DNA from: Chrysophaeum taylorii
Lineage: Eukaryota; Sar; Pelagophyceae; Pelagomonadales; Pelagomonadaceae
DNA length: 64,000 nucleotides
Direction: 5' to 3'
Assembly: GCA_029834535.1 (NCBI GenBank)
Contig: JAQMWT010000464.1
Span: forward strand, 62,001-126,000
A model generated the notes under the pieces. It was not told where the DNA came from. It worked only from the letters and a program-made list of their open reading frames with translations, and made no database searches. Positions within the stretch are counted from its first letter, which is position 1. Each line of letters begins with the position of its first letter. A program made the translations under genes and the position numbers. Below, piece after piece: positions 50,472 to 59,742 of this stretch.

Positions 50472-50825
50472 ATGGCCAAAACTCCGTCCAAAAAATCCGC
50501 CAAGGCCCCGAAGAAGGCCGCCGAGGGGAAGAAGAAAAAGGCGCGCGTCGAGACGTACTCGACCTACATCTACCGTGTGCTCAAGCAAGTCCATCCCGAC
50601 ACGGGCATCTCGAAGAAGGGCATGTCGATCATGAATTCGTTCATCAACGACATCTTCGAGCGCATCGCCCTCGAGGCATCCAAGCTGTCGAGGTACTCCA
50701 AGAAGCAGACGCTTTCGTCTCGCGAGATCCAAACTGCCGTCCGCCTCATGCTTCCTGGCGAGCTCTCGAAGCACGCTGTCTCCGAGGGCACAAAGGCCGT
50801 CACCAAGTTCACCTCGTCGACGTGA
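50472..50825 (+). CDS. H2B: Histone H2B
   Basis: 117 codons from the ATG at 50472. A Lys-rich tail ([22 protein letters not shown]) leads to the histone fold [31 protein letters not shown], and the C-terminal helix ends [20 protein letters not shown], with the conserved ubiquitylation Lys in AVTKFTS. No intron. The gene is convergent with H2A, its 3' side facing the inserted retroelement. Confidence 0.98.
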   Translation: MAKTPSKKSAKAPKKAAEGKKKKARVETYSTYIYRVLKQVHPDTGISKKGMSIMNSFINDIFERIALEASKLSRYSKKQTLSSREIQTAVRLMLPGELSKHAVSEGTKAVTKFTSST

Positions 50826-50860
50826 GCAGCGACACCCGCGTCCCCACACACCACATTAAC

Positions 50861-50876
50861 GGTGTTTCCCAACACC
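50861..50876 (+). terminator. Histone mRNA 3' stem-loop (H2B)
   Basis: GGTGTTTCCCAACACC: 6-bp stem, TCCC loop, followed by ACCC, beginning 35 bp after the stop codon. Confidence 0.85.
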
Positions 50877-51210
50877 ACCCTCGTATGGCTAGACTATCGT
50901 TCGTTTATAGCAAGGAGTATCGGCGAGAGTTTGGACGTGCAAACCTTGCGTGTGAGCCGGGCTATTCGGCCACCAGTTTGCGGTCACAACTAACTTTGCA
51001 GGAGGGTGAATTGATGTGCGCCGGAAGGGGTGAAACGGCATGGCGTACTTTGTATTGGATTTAAGACTGGGCTACGCAACTTTGTCGTCGACCTCAGCGC
51101 GAGACATTGAGGAGTTGGTGGCTGTCTACATTCAGTTAAGACTCTGAACAAGAGGCAAGGCACACAAATGCGCCTCAAGGCAGAAAATCAAGAAGGACGT
51201 CTCGTACCGC

Positions 51211-51525
51211 TGCAGAGCATTAGCAAGCAGTGGTAAGTCACCTGGGAAACCATCCCGTCTCATCATGAACGTCTGGAAGTATTTAATTCGGGGAATGAAA
51301 ATGTATGTTCCCTATATCCTCAGAACACGACAGGCGGCATCTAGAACTACACGAGAAAGGTAAAGTGTATAGTGCTACATACCTCGGGACGCGCTAGACC
51401 ATGATGATGAGCGTAGGCACAAATCAGAGGACTATTTGATTGTGTAGAAAGGAAGAAGAAGGGTAAGGAAGAGATCACGTTCTCAACGGACGGATAAGGG
51501 TAAGAGGCAGCAGATTTCTCTGCAC
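51211..51525 (-). repeat. 3' LTR of the Copia-type element
   Basis: About 315 bp, TG...CA ends, directly repeated at 62990-63305. Confidence 0.92.
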
Positions 51526-51686
51526 CCCCTCGAGATGTCTTAAGCGCAAGGTGCGACTGAAGAGTATCTCTTGAGAAAGATGATGATGAAGACAGAAAAA
51601 AAAAAGAAGGGAAAAGGAGCATACAGTCTTGATGGTCGCAGAGGTCACATAAGAAGCATCAAGAGCATAGCAGGGTGTCTTAGGGC

Positions 51687-53675
51687 TTAGGACTTGGACT
51701 TGGTGGAGTTGAGAGTCGACTTGACGCTTTTAAACAGAGCATTACGAAACACAGGTACAACAGACAGTGTGTTGAGGCTATCTGAGGTGGTGGACATCGT
51801 TACTGGTTCGAGAGTATCGGTATCTTCTTCGTCAGCTTCTGCTGTCAGGTGGTGAACACCAATAGCAGAATGGTGTGGTACCATACGAAACGTGAGTGCA
51901 AGTAAAGCATTCAGTATGGATGGCACTAGTGAGTCAAGTTTTAGGGTGTCCAGTTGGTTTTCCAAGAAGTTGGACTCAGCGAACGGATCCGAGAAGATAG
52001 AAGAGTCTTCCGATTCACATGCGAAGGGAATGCTTTGAATACACGAGAGCAAATTATCACGCAGATGATGGAGGTGATCGTCCGGGGAGGAATGGTTGGC
52101 GGCATATTGGTCATGAGCTGTAAGAGTTAAGCGAGACAGCAGCTCTGTGATCTTGAACAGTGTTACGAGCAACACGTGTGCATTGGCTGTAGGAGGAAAG
52201 AGCCGGTTCTCCAGGGAGGTAATTGAAGCAATGGCAGCCTGCAGATCTGTGCGCAGAGATAGATTCTCAGCACTGAGGGTGTTGACCTTGCGAATATGTA
52301 GGCGAAGAGTTTCCTGGAGTAGCTCGATTTTTTTATGTAAGACATCGATATCATCAGGCGAGGCAGAAGGAGCAGGGTGTGTCGATGGCAAAGACATTTC
52401 CAGAGTAGGTTCTGATGCGGAGAGTGGGTAGTTTAATGACGTTTCGGTCAACACATGCTGTGCAAGTAGGGGGTATTTCGCGTTTAGAAAGTGCAGAAAG
52501 TCTTGATGTTCTGCCGGAGTATAGGTGGGGCCGAACATTACATCCAGGAGTGATGGCGGCTTTGTATCATCTGAGGATGATACGTAGTCGTCAAGATATT
52601 GTGCCCACGATTGGACAAAAGTATTAATCACGTGGTGGTATTTGGTGGGTTTGAACATAGCCTGAGTTTTACGAGCCTGTGTTCGCACGAGAGTTACAAG
52701 AAAGTAAAGATGCTCCAGGTGCATCTGAGTAATAAGCCGAAGATCCAGTGCGAATGGCAGTTGAGTGGTGGAGTCTGTGGCTGCATCGGTTACTGATAAG
52801 ACTAAATGAGCAAGTGACGGATGTTGCGTTAGACTTCTAGTCAAGAGAGTATGTAGCTCCTTTGGCAAATGATAGGTGCGTATGATGGTTGCACGTATAT
52901 GACCAGCTGAGCACCCATCACAGGAGGGTTGGAAGGAAGTAGCATTACGTGCACGTACGATAGGTTGTATGGGCACCTGGTCGGTGTTGTGACAAGCGCA
53001 ACAAATGTTTATGGTGATAGTTGAGATGGGGATGTGACCATTCTTCTTATGGTCATCTGTGTTGAGGTGACTCAGCACTTCAGTGGGGAGTTCACGAGGT
53101 GCTCGTGACTTCGAATTATATGTGGTGGAGGCAAGAAATGTAGGTTGTCCCAAATCGCTGAGGCATTGCGTACAGTAGGATGACAGAATGAAACGTTCAC
53201 GTTTGGGGCCTCTATAGCAGCCAATAGAAGCAATAGCAGGAGCAGCTTCCCAAAATGTAATACTGGGTAGGCGCATGGATATGAATGTTGTTAGTTCCAC
53301 AAACAGCGAAAAGTCAGCAGACTGATAGATCGAGTTGAGTGCCGTAGAGATTTCCGCTCGCATAAAAGAAGAGAGAAAGGGAGTGGCAGGGGTACGGAAG
53401 TTCTCAGAGAGAGAGATTCCTCGTTCAAACAAGGGAAAATCCATGCTGAGGCCTTCCTGGAGTGTTAGGAATTGATGTAAGATATGTTCAACTGGTGTCG
53501 GTGAGACAGCAGCAGCCTGGGAGGTAACAGGAGTGACAGTGGTTATGGGTTGTCGCTTTTGAGACAACTTGGGAGAAGGCTCGGCCGTGGAAAGCGAGCG
53601 TGGAATTGTCCTTCGAACGACTGGAGAGATGCCACGGCCACGGCCACGGCCACGGGAGTGCCAAGAAAAAGACAT
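51687..53675 (-). CDS. Copia-type element: large downstream ORF of unknown function
   Basis: About 660 residues placed after the reverse transcriptase region, where some Copia lineages (for example sireviruses) have an extra gene. The N-terminus is Arg/Gly-rich, the middle has several Cys pairs that could bind zinc, and a coiled coil follows at about two-thirds of the length. It is not recognised as an envelope protein; no signal peptide is evident. Confidence 0.6.
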   Translation of the reverse strand: MSFSWHSRGRGRGRGISPVVRRTIPRSLSTAEPSPKLSQKRQPITTVTPVTSQAAAVSPTPVEHILHQFLTLQEGLSMDFPLFERGISLSENFRTPATPFLSSFMRAEISTALNSIYQSADFSLFVELTTFISMRLPSITFWEAAPAIASIGCYRGPKRERFILSSYCTQCLSDLGQPTFLASTTYNSKSRAPRELPTEVLSHLNTDDHKKNGHIPISTITINICCACHNTDQVPIQPIVRARNATSFQPSCDGCSAGHIRATIIRTYHLPKELHTLLTRSLTQHPSLAHLVLSVTDAATDSTTQLPFALDLRLITQMHLEHLYFLVTLVRTQARKTQAMFKPTKYHHVINTFVQSWAQYLDDYVSSSDDTKPPSLLDVMFGPTYTPAEHQDFLHFLNAKYPLLAQHVLTETSLNYPLSASEPTLEMSLPSTHPAPSASPDDIDVLHKKIELLQETLRLHIRKVNTLSAENLSLRTDLQAAIASITSLENRLFPPTANAHVLLVTLFKITELLSRLTLTAHDQYAANHSSPDDHLHHLRDNLLSCIQSIPFACESEDSSIFSDPFAESNFLENQLDTLKLDSLVPSILNALLALTFRMVPHHSAIGVHHLTAEADEEDTDTLEPVTMSTTSDSLNTLSVVPVFRNALFKSVKSTLNSTKSKS

Positions 53676-53741
53676 GAGCGACACTCACACGACACGTACA
53701 AAAAAATTGTGGCAAAAGAAGGTAGGGCCAGGGCTAGTTTG

Positions 53742-55661
53742 CTAGTTTAACGAGGTTGCGGTCACTAGGGTTAGGCATCTTCCATCCTGTAAAGGATTGT
53801 CGTCAGAGGCATGATGCATACCGAGTAGAGAGCGAAAGGTGGAGAACTCAGCAGCAAGTGGCTTTGTAAAACCATCCGCCACGTTGAGCTTGCCGGGAAC
53901 ATGATGGACTCGTATTTTCTGTAGCGAGATGTACTCGCGAATCTTAAACCATCTGGTCGACAGTGCCTTGGATCGAGAGGACCCATCTGGGTTATTAGAG
54001 TTGTGAACAGCGGCAGCATTGTCAGACAAGAGAGGTAGGCTTCTGATGAAGCGCATATCTTCAGCAATTGGGTTGTCATTGTCATCGAAGTCGACAGGGT
54101 CAGCGGTGTTCTCACCATTAGCATTGTTGACGTAGAAGGTGGGGTTGACGACAAAGGAGAGTTCCAACAGCAGCTTGCGTAGCCAAACAGCTTCATCAGC
54201 ACAAATACTGAGGGCAATCAACTCAGCTTCGTGAGTTGAGCAGGAGACAATCTGTTGAAGTTTGCTTTTCCAACCAATAAGGCAGTTGAAAAGATAGAAG
54301 ACAAACCCTGTGGTAGATTTCCTATCTTCCTGTGCTAAGGAAGGGGTGTTGTCAGCGTCAACCATGGCAACTAAGGGGTCAAACTGTCCAGTAGATACAT
54401 CCTGCGGTTGGTAGTCGACCACAGTGGATAGATCAATTCGATTAGCGGAGACAGTGCGAAGGTGAGCTTCAATGGCATTACCTTTAGGATGGAACCAGAG
54501 GCGAAGTGAGCGGTTTTCCGGCTTCTTGAGGTAGCGAAGCAAATGCTCTAGCATTTGGACGTGAACATACGTAGGTGCATGCATACCACGCGAACATCTG
54601 CCCAAGGCTTGCGAGAAGTCAGGTCTGCAGGCAACTTGCATGAACACCAGCTTGCCAAGGAGGGTGGCAAAGTGCGAATTGATGTACAACTCTGTTTCAG
54701 AGCTGGGAGTGCCATCTTTATACTTGAAGGACGATGACATAGGATATTTAAGCGGGGTCAGTTGCTGCAAGACTGGGTGATCAGCGAAGAGTTCATCCAG
54801 CTTGGCTTGCACATCCAGAGAAATGGAACCGTCAGATGTGCGACACACACGCATGCCTAGGAGGGTATGGACTGGTTCAAACTGCTCTACAGCATACCGT
54901 TTGTGGAGGGCATCCTGTAATTCAGTACGAAGAGGGTCGTCATTGGACACAATAACAATGTCGTCTACAGACAGACTGCATACGACGAACTTAGCATGTG
55001 CGGATACTCGGGCATATAGGCAAGAGTCCGAATGCAGGCGTTTGTAGCAAAGGCTACGGAAGAAGCCGTCTATCTCTTTGTTCCAAAGAGATGGTGATTG
55101 CCGAAGTCCATAAAGTGACTTCAGCAGTTTCGGTAGACGTCGGCCCTTGTACTTAGCGTCATCGGGGTCGATAAGCTTGATGCCGTCTGGTAATTGAACA
55201 TAGACGTTGGCATCAATGTCAGACTGAACGAAGGCGTTCGGGACGTCTGCACGGCAGACAGGCAATTGCTTGTACGCTGCAATAGCTAGTAGTACCCGGA
55301 TTGCGGTCGTGGTGGCCATGGGGCTGAAGGTGCCAAAGAAATCGGCGCCAAGAGATGCTAGGAAGCCACGTAGTACGAGGCGAGCCTTGTGCTTAACGTA
55401 TTTCCCTGCAGAGTCTGTTTTAATCTTCAGCACCATCTTGCTGTCAATAGGACGAGAGACACCGTCGGGTAAGGAAAGTTTGAAGCAGCCAAAGCGGATG
55501 AGAGACACCGTCGGGTTAGGAAAGTTTGAAGCAGCCAAAGCGGATAATGTCGTGGAGTTCCTTGGCGATGGCCTTGAGGTAGGCGTGCCTGTTTCAGGCG
55601 ACAAACCGTGGAGGCACTTTAGTTTAAATTCGTCAATGGAAACGTCCGCTTCTTGGACCAT
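53742..55661 (-). CDS. Copia-type element: reverse transcriptase and RNase H region
   Basis: About 640 residues. The Copia reverse transcriptase pattern is seen (KARLVLRGF, SLYGLRQSP, a VDDIVIV-type active-site run), followed by a Copia-type RNase H region with DRKSTTGFVFYL and STHEAELIALS. Confidence 0.88.
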   Translation of the reverse strand: MVQEADVSIDEFKLKCLHGLSPETGTPTSRPSPRNSTTLSALAASNFPNPTVSLIRFGCFKLSLPDGVSRPIDSKMVLKIKTDSAGKYVKHKARLVLRGFLASLGADFFGTFSPMATTTAIRVLLAIAAYKQLPVCRADVPNAFVQSDIDANVYVQLPDGIKLIDPDDAKYKGRRLPKLLKSLYGLRQSPSLWNKEIDGFFRSLCYKRLHSDSCLYARVSAHAKFVVCSLSVDDIVIVSNDDPLRTELQDALHKRYAVEQFEPVHTLLGMRVCRTSDGSISLDVQAKLDELFADHPVLQQLTPLKYPMSSSFKYKDGTPSSETELYINSHFATLLGKLVFMQVACRPDFSQALGRCSRGMHAPTYVHVQMLEHLLRYLKKPENRSLRLWFHPKGNAIEAHLRTVSANRIDLSTVVDYQPQDVSTGQFDPLVAMVDADNTPSLAQEDRKSTTGFVFYLFNCLIGWKSKLQQIVSCSTHEAELIALSICADEAVWLRKLLLELSFVVNPTFYVNNANGENTADPVDFDDNDNPIAEDMRFIRSLPLLSDNAAAVHNSNNPDGSSRSKALSTRWFKIREYISLQKIRVHHVPGKLNVADGFTKPLAAEFSTFRSLLGMHHASDDNPLQDGRCLTLVTATSLN

Positions 55662-58291
55662 ATATTCGTCAGGACCAACAATGGCTGGTGAAGTGAATTA
55701 TAGTTTAGCGACGTTGCGGTCGAGGCAGTGTGCGCAACTTCGGGATAAGCGGAAACAGCGTCAGTAGGAGTAGTAGGGGCAGATTCCAGTTGAATATCGA
55801 TAGTAGGGTCGGTGCGTAAGACCTGGGTGATAAACTCTGTAGAGACCAGAAGGTATTCCTCCAAGTCAGCCAGAGATGCAGAAGTAGCGCCAAACTCGGA
55901 GGAGTTGTGATCAATAAAGCTGGTCGGCGCCAGGTACGTAAGCGCATATTGTAAGGAAGAAGTGCCGAAGGCAGCAGCGTGTTCAGTGAACGCAGATAAA
56001 AGGGGCTGAGGAATGGGGCACGCAGGTGAACCATCAGCAGTTAAAAAGGTTGCAGCTGGGATGCTGGATGTGCACTTGGCGTGGGCGAAGTAACCATCGA
56101 CGTGCGGGTAGCGGGCAAGTAAGTCAGTGCGCAACGGGAGAAGAAGACGAGCTAACAACGCATGTTCCCCCTCTGAGCAGATAGCAGACCAGAGGATACC
56201 ACCACTGAGATGAAGGGCGGAGAGGGCGGGAGACTTGAACGTAAGAAAGTGGTGGCGAAGATCCCAGCGGAAATCGGCGAGTTTGCCACCAGCGGCTTTG
56301 TAAGCACCAATAGTAGACGCTTGTAACCGGGCTCGGATAGTTTTCATAGAAGTGGCCTTGCGGGTGTTGGGCTGTTTGGAACCTGGGACAAGAATGAGGT
56401 CATCTTGTGCAAAAAGGTCTTTGTAAGAAGGAAGCAAGGGCGGCGGTGACATAGAGCCAGAATCGTCGGCGAGCGTGTTAGAAGAGGGAGAAGAGGCAGG
56501 AGCAGGGGACGAAGAAGGAGCTGAAGGAGGTGGGGAGTGCCCCCTCTGAGGATGAGGAGTCCTTGTCCCCCTCTGAATGACATGGTCTTGGATAGCGGTG
56601 TGGGGTGTGAGCGAGAAAGGCGCGGGAGGAGCGTGAGGCGGAGGAGCAAGTTCAGGATCAGGAGTAGGATGCTGCAGCATGTAGAGGAATTGCAGCTTGG
56701 ACGAAACACGAATTTGTCCGTTTTCAGGGTTGAGGACGACGTCAGCGAGATGGTCGACGCGTGGGGAGACGAGCGGGTTTTGCGCGTTGGCGCAACAGAG
56801 ATATGAATATTTGCGGCGGCTCGGTTCCCACTTGTGGTGTTCATGGGGCTCCAATAGAAGGTAACATTCAGCGCCAAAAATCTTGAGCATATCATGTTGG
56901 GGAGTGTTGAGTTGGTTGTAGAGTAGCTGTTGCGGACTCAGGATAGCATGATGAATGCGCTCGAGCGTGGCGTTCGGGAGAAGGTTGTAGCTTTGAACGG
57001 TGTGTATCACCGCCCACTGGAACATGATGGCTGGTTCCACGATCTTGGCGCCACGATAGTGAGCATTAAGGAGAGAACGGAGGCAAGTTGAGGAGGCGGA
57101 GGCGATGAAACCGATGACAGACTCAACTTCAAAGTTAAAGTGGTGCATGTACGGCGGGAAGGCGATGAGTTGAATGCCCTTATCGACGCGGTATGGAGAG
57201 GTAATGTGCTGGCTAAAGTAGGGCTTGAGTGCATCAGAGTAGAGGGTGCGCATGTGCACGTTGAGTTGTGTACGACAGAAGTCATACACAAAATCCAGAG
57301 CTTGAGTGAACTCCGTGGCGTTGGTGGTGCGTGTAAAGTACACCAAGAGAAATTTCGAAATGAGTTCCTTGAAGACGATGATATGTGTGAAGCCTCCCCA
57401 TTCGGATGGGATGGTCACATAGCCGCCGTCGCACGCCCAGACTTCGCCGGCTTTGTGAGTTTGCTCAAAAGAAGGCTTGGTCGCATTGAAATGCTTGTGC
57501 GGGTGGCGCTTGTTGTGTGCGATGCAGTCGGTGCATAAGTCGCGATATGGTATGTCAGAAGCAGAGAATCCAGGGCGAGCAAGTACGTTGGGGGCCTTGG
57601 CAGCGACGTTGTCGGGGCAGTGATGCACCCGGTGAAAGCGATTGGCACGTTCTTTGGCATTGAGATATTCGGTGGATCCGTGTGCGAGGGACTTACGAGG
57701 AATGGGATGAGCGGGAATATGCCGTTTGCGCCGAACATTGAACTTGAGTTCGGTGTCTAAGGCAGGGGGAGGAGGTGCGTCGTCATCCTGGTGCGCAGCA
57801 GGGTCACTTGGAGGTGCATCCTCATCATCACGAGCAACGAGAGTATCTTCGTAGGACGAAGATATATAGTTTAACGACATTTCGGTCAAGCAGTTGCTGG
57901 AAATAGACATCATAAAAGATTGTGCTAAAGACAAGGTATCTGTGCTGCACGTGGTGGGAGCTTGATTAATCGTCATAAAATTGGATACATAGGATTTCTT
58001 AGTCACGGCAGCAGTATGTTGGAAAGTAGGGTCCAACATAAGGGATTTAATATCGGCAACGAGGAGCGAAAGGTGCTTGTACAGAGTGCTGTACGTACCG
58101 GCAGGCAGAGCATTGCTGAGCATGTCACAGCAAAGGTCATGGCGTAGAGACAATAGGAAAGACTCCTGTTGTTTGGTGTGGTTGTTAGCACGAATCAACT
58201 CCGGTCGAGTGGGGTAGCGTAATTTCCCGTTGCGAGGGTCGAGTAAAATAATATTGGCATACCCTCGGACCTTTGGCAATGGAGCAAGCAT
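55619..58291 (-). CDS. Copia-type element: integrase region
   Basis: About 890 residues. A His/Cys zinc-binding segment (HRVHHCPDN ... CTDCIAHNK) precedes a catalytic core with WACDGGYV and LYSDALKPYF, as in retroviral-type integrases. A Pro-rich linker and a poorly conserved C-terminal part follow. It overlaps the reverse transcriptase frame by about 40 bp; translational recoding between such frames is common in this class. Confidence 0.85.
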   Translation of the reverse strand: MLAPLPKVRGYANIILLDPRNGKLRYPTRPELIRANNHTKQQESFLLSLRHDLCCDMLSNALPAGTYSTLYKHLSLLVADIKSLMLDPTFQHTAAVTKKSYVSNFMTINQAPTTCSTDTLSLAQSFMMSISSNCLTEMSLNYISSSYEDTLVARDDEDAPPSDPAAHQDDDAPPPPALDTELKFNVRRKRHIPAHPIPRKSLAHGSTEYLNAKERANRFHRVHHCPDNVAAKAPNVLARPGFSASDIPYRDLCTDCIAHNKRHPHKHFNATKPSFEQTHKAGEVWACDGGYVTIPSEWGGFTHIIVFKELISKFLLVYFTRTTNATEFTQALDFVYDFCRTQLNVHMRTLYSDALKPYFSQHITSPYRVDKGIQLIAFPPYMHHFNFEVESVIGFIASASSTCLRSLLNAHYRGAKIVEPAIMFQWAVIHTVQSYNLLPNATLERIHHAILSPQQLLYNQLNTPQHDMLKIFGAECYLLLEPHEHHKWEPSRRKYSYLCCANAQNPLVSPRVDHLADVVLNPENGQIRVSSKLQFLYMLQHPTPDPELAPPPHAPPAPFSLTPHTAIQDHVIQRGTRTPHPQRGHSPPPSAPSSSPAPASSPSSNTLADDSGSMSPPPLLPSYKDLFAQDDLILVPGSKQPNTRKATSMKTIRARLQASTIGAYKAAGGKLADFRWDLRHHFLTFKSPALSALHLSGGILWSAICSEGEHALLARLLLPLRTDLLARYPHVDGYFAHAKCTSSIPAATFLTADGSPACPIPQPLLSAFTEHAAAFGTSSLQYALTYLAPTSFIDHNSSEFGATSASLADLEEYLLVSTEFITQVLRTDPTIDIQLESAPTTPTDAVSAYPEVAHTASTATSLNYNSLHQPLLVLTNIWSKKRTFPLTNLN

Positions 58292-58343
58292 GGAGTGGAT
58301 TTTAGAGCCGGGTTTGCGGTCACTTCCACGAAGGTACCCTATA

Positions 58344-58958
58344 TTAATCGAAAGAGTTGTCGGTGGCCTTGTAGGTAAGGCAGCCAGGCATCACAAGAGA
58401 GCATCTGGACAAGAGTTTTTGTATGGCGGTGCCATAGGTGGCAGCGGAGCCAACTTGGGGAAGGGCTTGGACTATCCACAAGTAACCCATAAACGGCTCC
58501 AAATATATGGACCTGTCCCGGTCGCGGGGGATGTCGGAAGCAGTGAACGTATACGTGCTTCCAAAGGCGTTGATGGAAGTCTGATATTTGGTGGTGGCGT
58601 TCTCTATGGTGAGGTTGCCGTCGGAATGGTGGCCACCAGTTAAGAAGTAGGAGTTGTGTGATGTTGATGAGGTTGTAAGTAATAACCTGTGTGACGGTTG
58701 GTTAGTTTCGAAAACGGTTATGTAATAGGACACAGGAGTGGGTGAGTTAGTGTGTAAGCTGGCAAACAAGTTATAGAGGATTGTAAAAACCTTGACGTGT
58801 ATAGGATGCGTTGCATTGGGTAGCGGCTCCATAGAGGAGCGTTTAAAGCACAACTGATGATAAGTACACTCGGATTGAACAGAGTGAGTACGTTGCTCGT
58901 GAGCCTGTTGTGAGTGAAGGCGAAGCAGTAACATATTGAGGGATTCAAGGTCAGCCAT
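58344..58958 (-). CDS. Copia-type element: ORF of unknown function
   Basis: 204 residues from an ATG, located between the methyltransferase-like and integrase regions. No domain is recognised. It is rich in Thr, Ser and His, without a membrane segment. Confidence 0.5.
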   Translation of the reverse strand: MADLESLNMLLLRLHSQQAHEQRTHSVQSECTYHQLCFKRSSMEPLPNATHPIHVKVFTILYNLFASLHTNSPTPVSYYITVFETNQPSHRLLLTTSSTSHNSYFLTGGHHSDGNLTIENATTKYQTSINAFGSTYTFTASDIPRDRDRSIYLEPFMGYLWIVQALPQVGSAATYGTAIQKLLSRCSLVMPGCLTYKATDNSFD

Positions 58959-59106
58959 AGTAAGCTGAGCAGAACCTGTGCGAGAGTAAGGTGCAAACGT
59001 TTTAGGAACGGGGATATATGGAGGATCGGGAACACCCGATCCAGTCTTTGGATACGTGTTTAGGTAGCCAAAGGCGCTTGGGCGCTTTGTAGATCATCCA
59101 CGATCT

Positions 59107-59727
59107 TTAGGAGGGGTGTGGATGGGTGATGGGCCACGATAATAGTCCAGTAGAATATCTGCGTGCGATGCATATCCATCTTTCTCTAGATTGGTAGTCG
59201 CCACAGAGGTAGGTCGGGAACCTATCAACAACATCGACACAGTAATCAAGTGTAGTATGGATAAGGTTGGCCACTGTGATGTGGTCTTGATGACAGTACT
59301 TATGTGGAGGCGTCATCTCCGCCAGTAGTACCAAGGGCTGGAGTAGCTTGATGACAGACAACATGCTGTCGAAAAAAGAGTCGTCCAGCAGGCTGTGTAA
59401 GTCTTCTGTCTTATGCTGTTTAAGTAAATTCCTGTTTGTGCAGGGAGGTGTGATCTCAATTATATCACAATAGAATGTGCGCCTTTCCTCTGGTGAGATT
59501 AGGTGAAGATGGTTAATAAAGGCGGGGAGAGATTCAAATAATAATACAGTAGGAAAACGGTGGCGTAACATACGAACAAGCGTATCATCAGACTCAACAA
59601 CAACTTTTACATTGATATTTAAGCCTAAGTCATTAGTGGCTTGAGACAGGAACGCCGGAGTTGACAAACCAGAACAAAGTAACATGACAGAGGGTTTGCG
59701 GAGATTGGACTCTTGTGAGAGAAACAC
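59107..59727 (-). CDS. Copia-type element: C5 cytosine DNA methyltransferase-like ORF
   Basis: About 206 residues. The order of short motifs resembles C5 cytosine methyltransferases: an S-adenosylmethionine-site-like start (VMLLCSGLSTPAFL followed by an acidic VVVESDD), a Pro-Cys motif in IIEITPPCTNRN, a LVLLAEMTPP stretch where the family has its ENV motif, and QSRERWICIARR where it has the QxRxR motif. Methyltransferase genes carried by retroelements are known in dinoflagellates and charophyte algae. Its position between protease and integrase regions is notable. The assignment rests on motif reading by eye. Confidence 0.6.
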   Translation of the reverse strand: MFLSQESNLRKPSVMLLCSGLSTPAFLSQATNDLGLNINVKVVVESDDTLVRMLRHRFPTVLLFESLPAFINHLHLISPEERRTFYCDIIEITPPCTNRNLLKQHKTEDLHSLLDDSFFDSMLSVIKLLQPLVLLAEMTPPHKYCHQDHITVANLIHTTLDYCVDVVDRFPTYLCGDYQSRERWICIARRYSTGLLSWPITHPHPS

Positions 59728-59742
59728 TGGGCGTGAAAGTAG

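Noticed and set aside
51687-53675. Envelope protein for the downstream ORF of the Copia-type element
   Set aside because: No signal peptide, membrane segment or glycosylation-rich ectodomain is evident; Cys pairs and coiled coil suggest something else.
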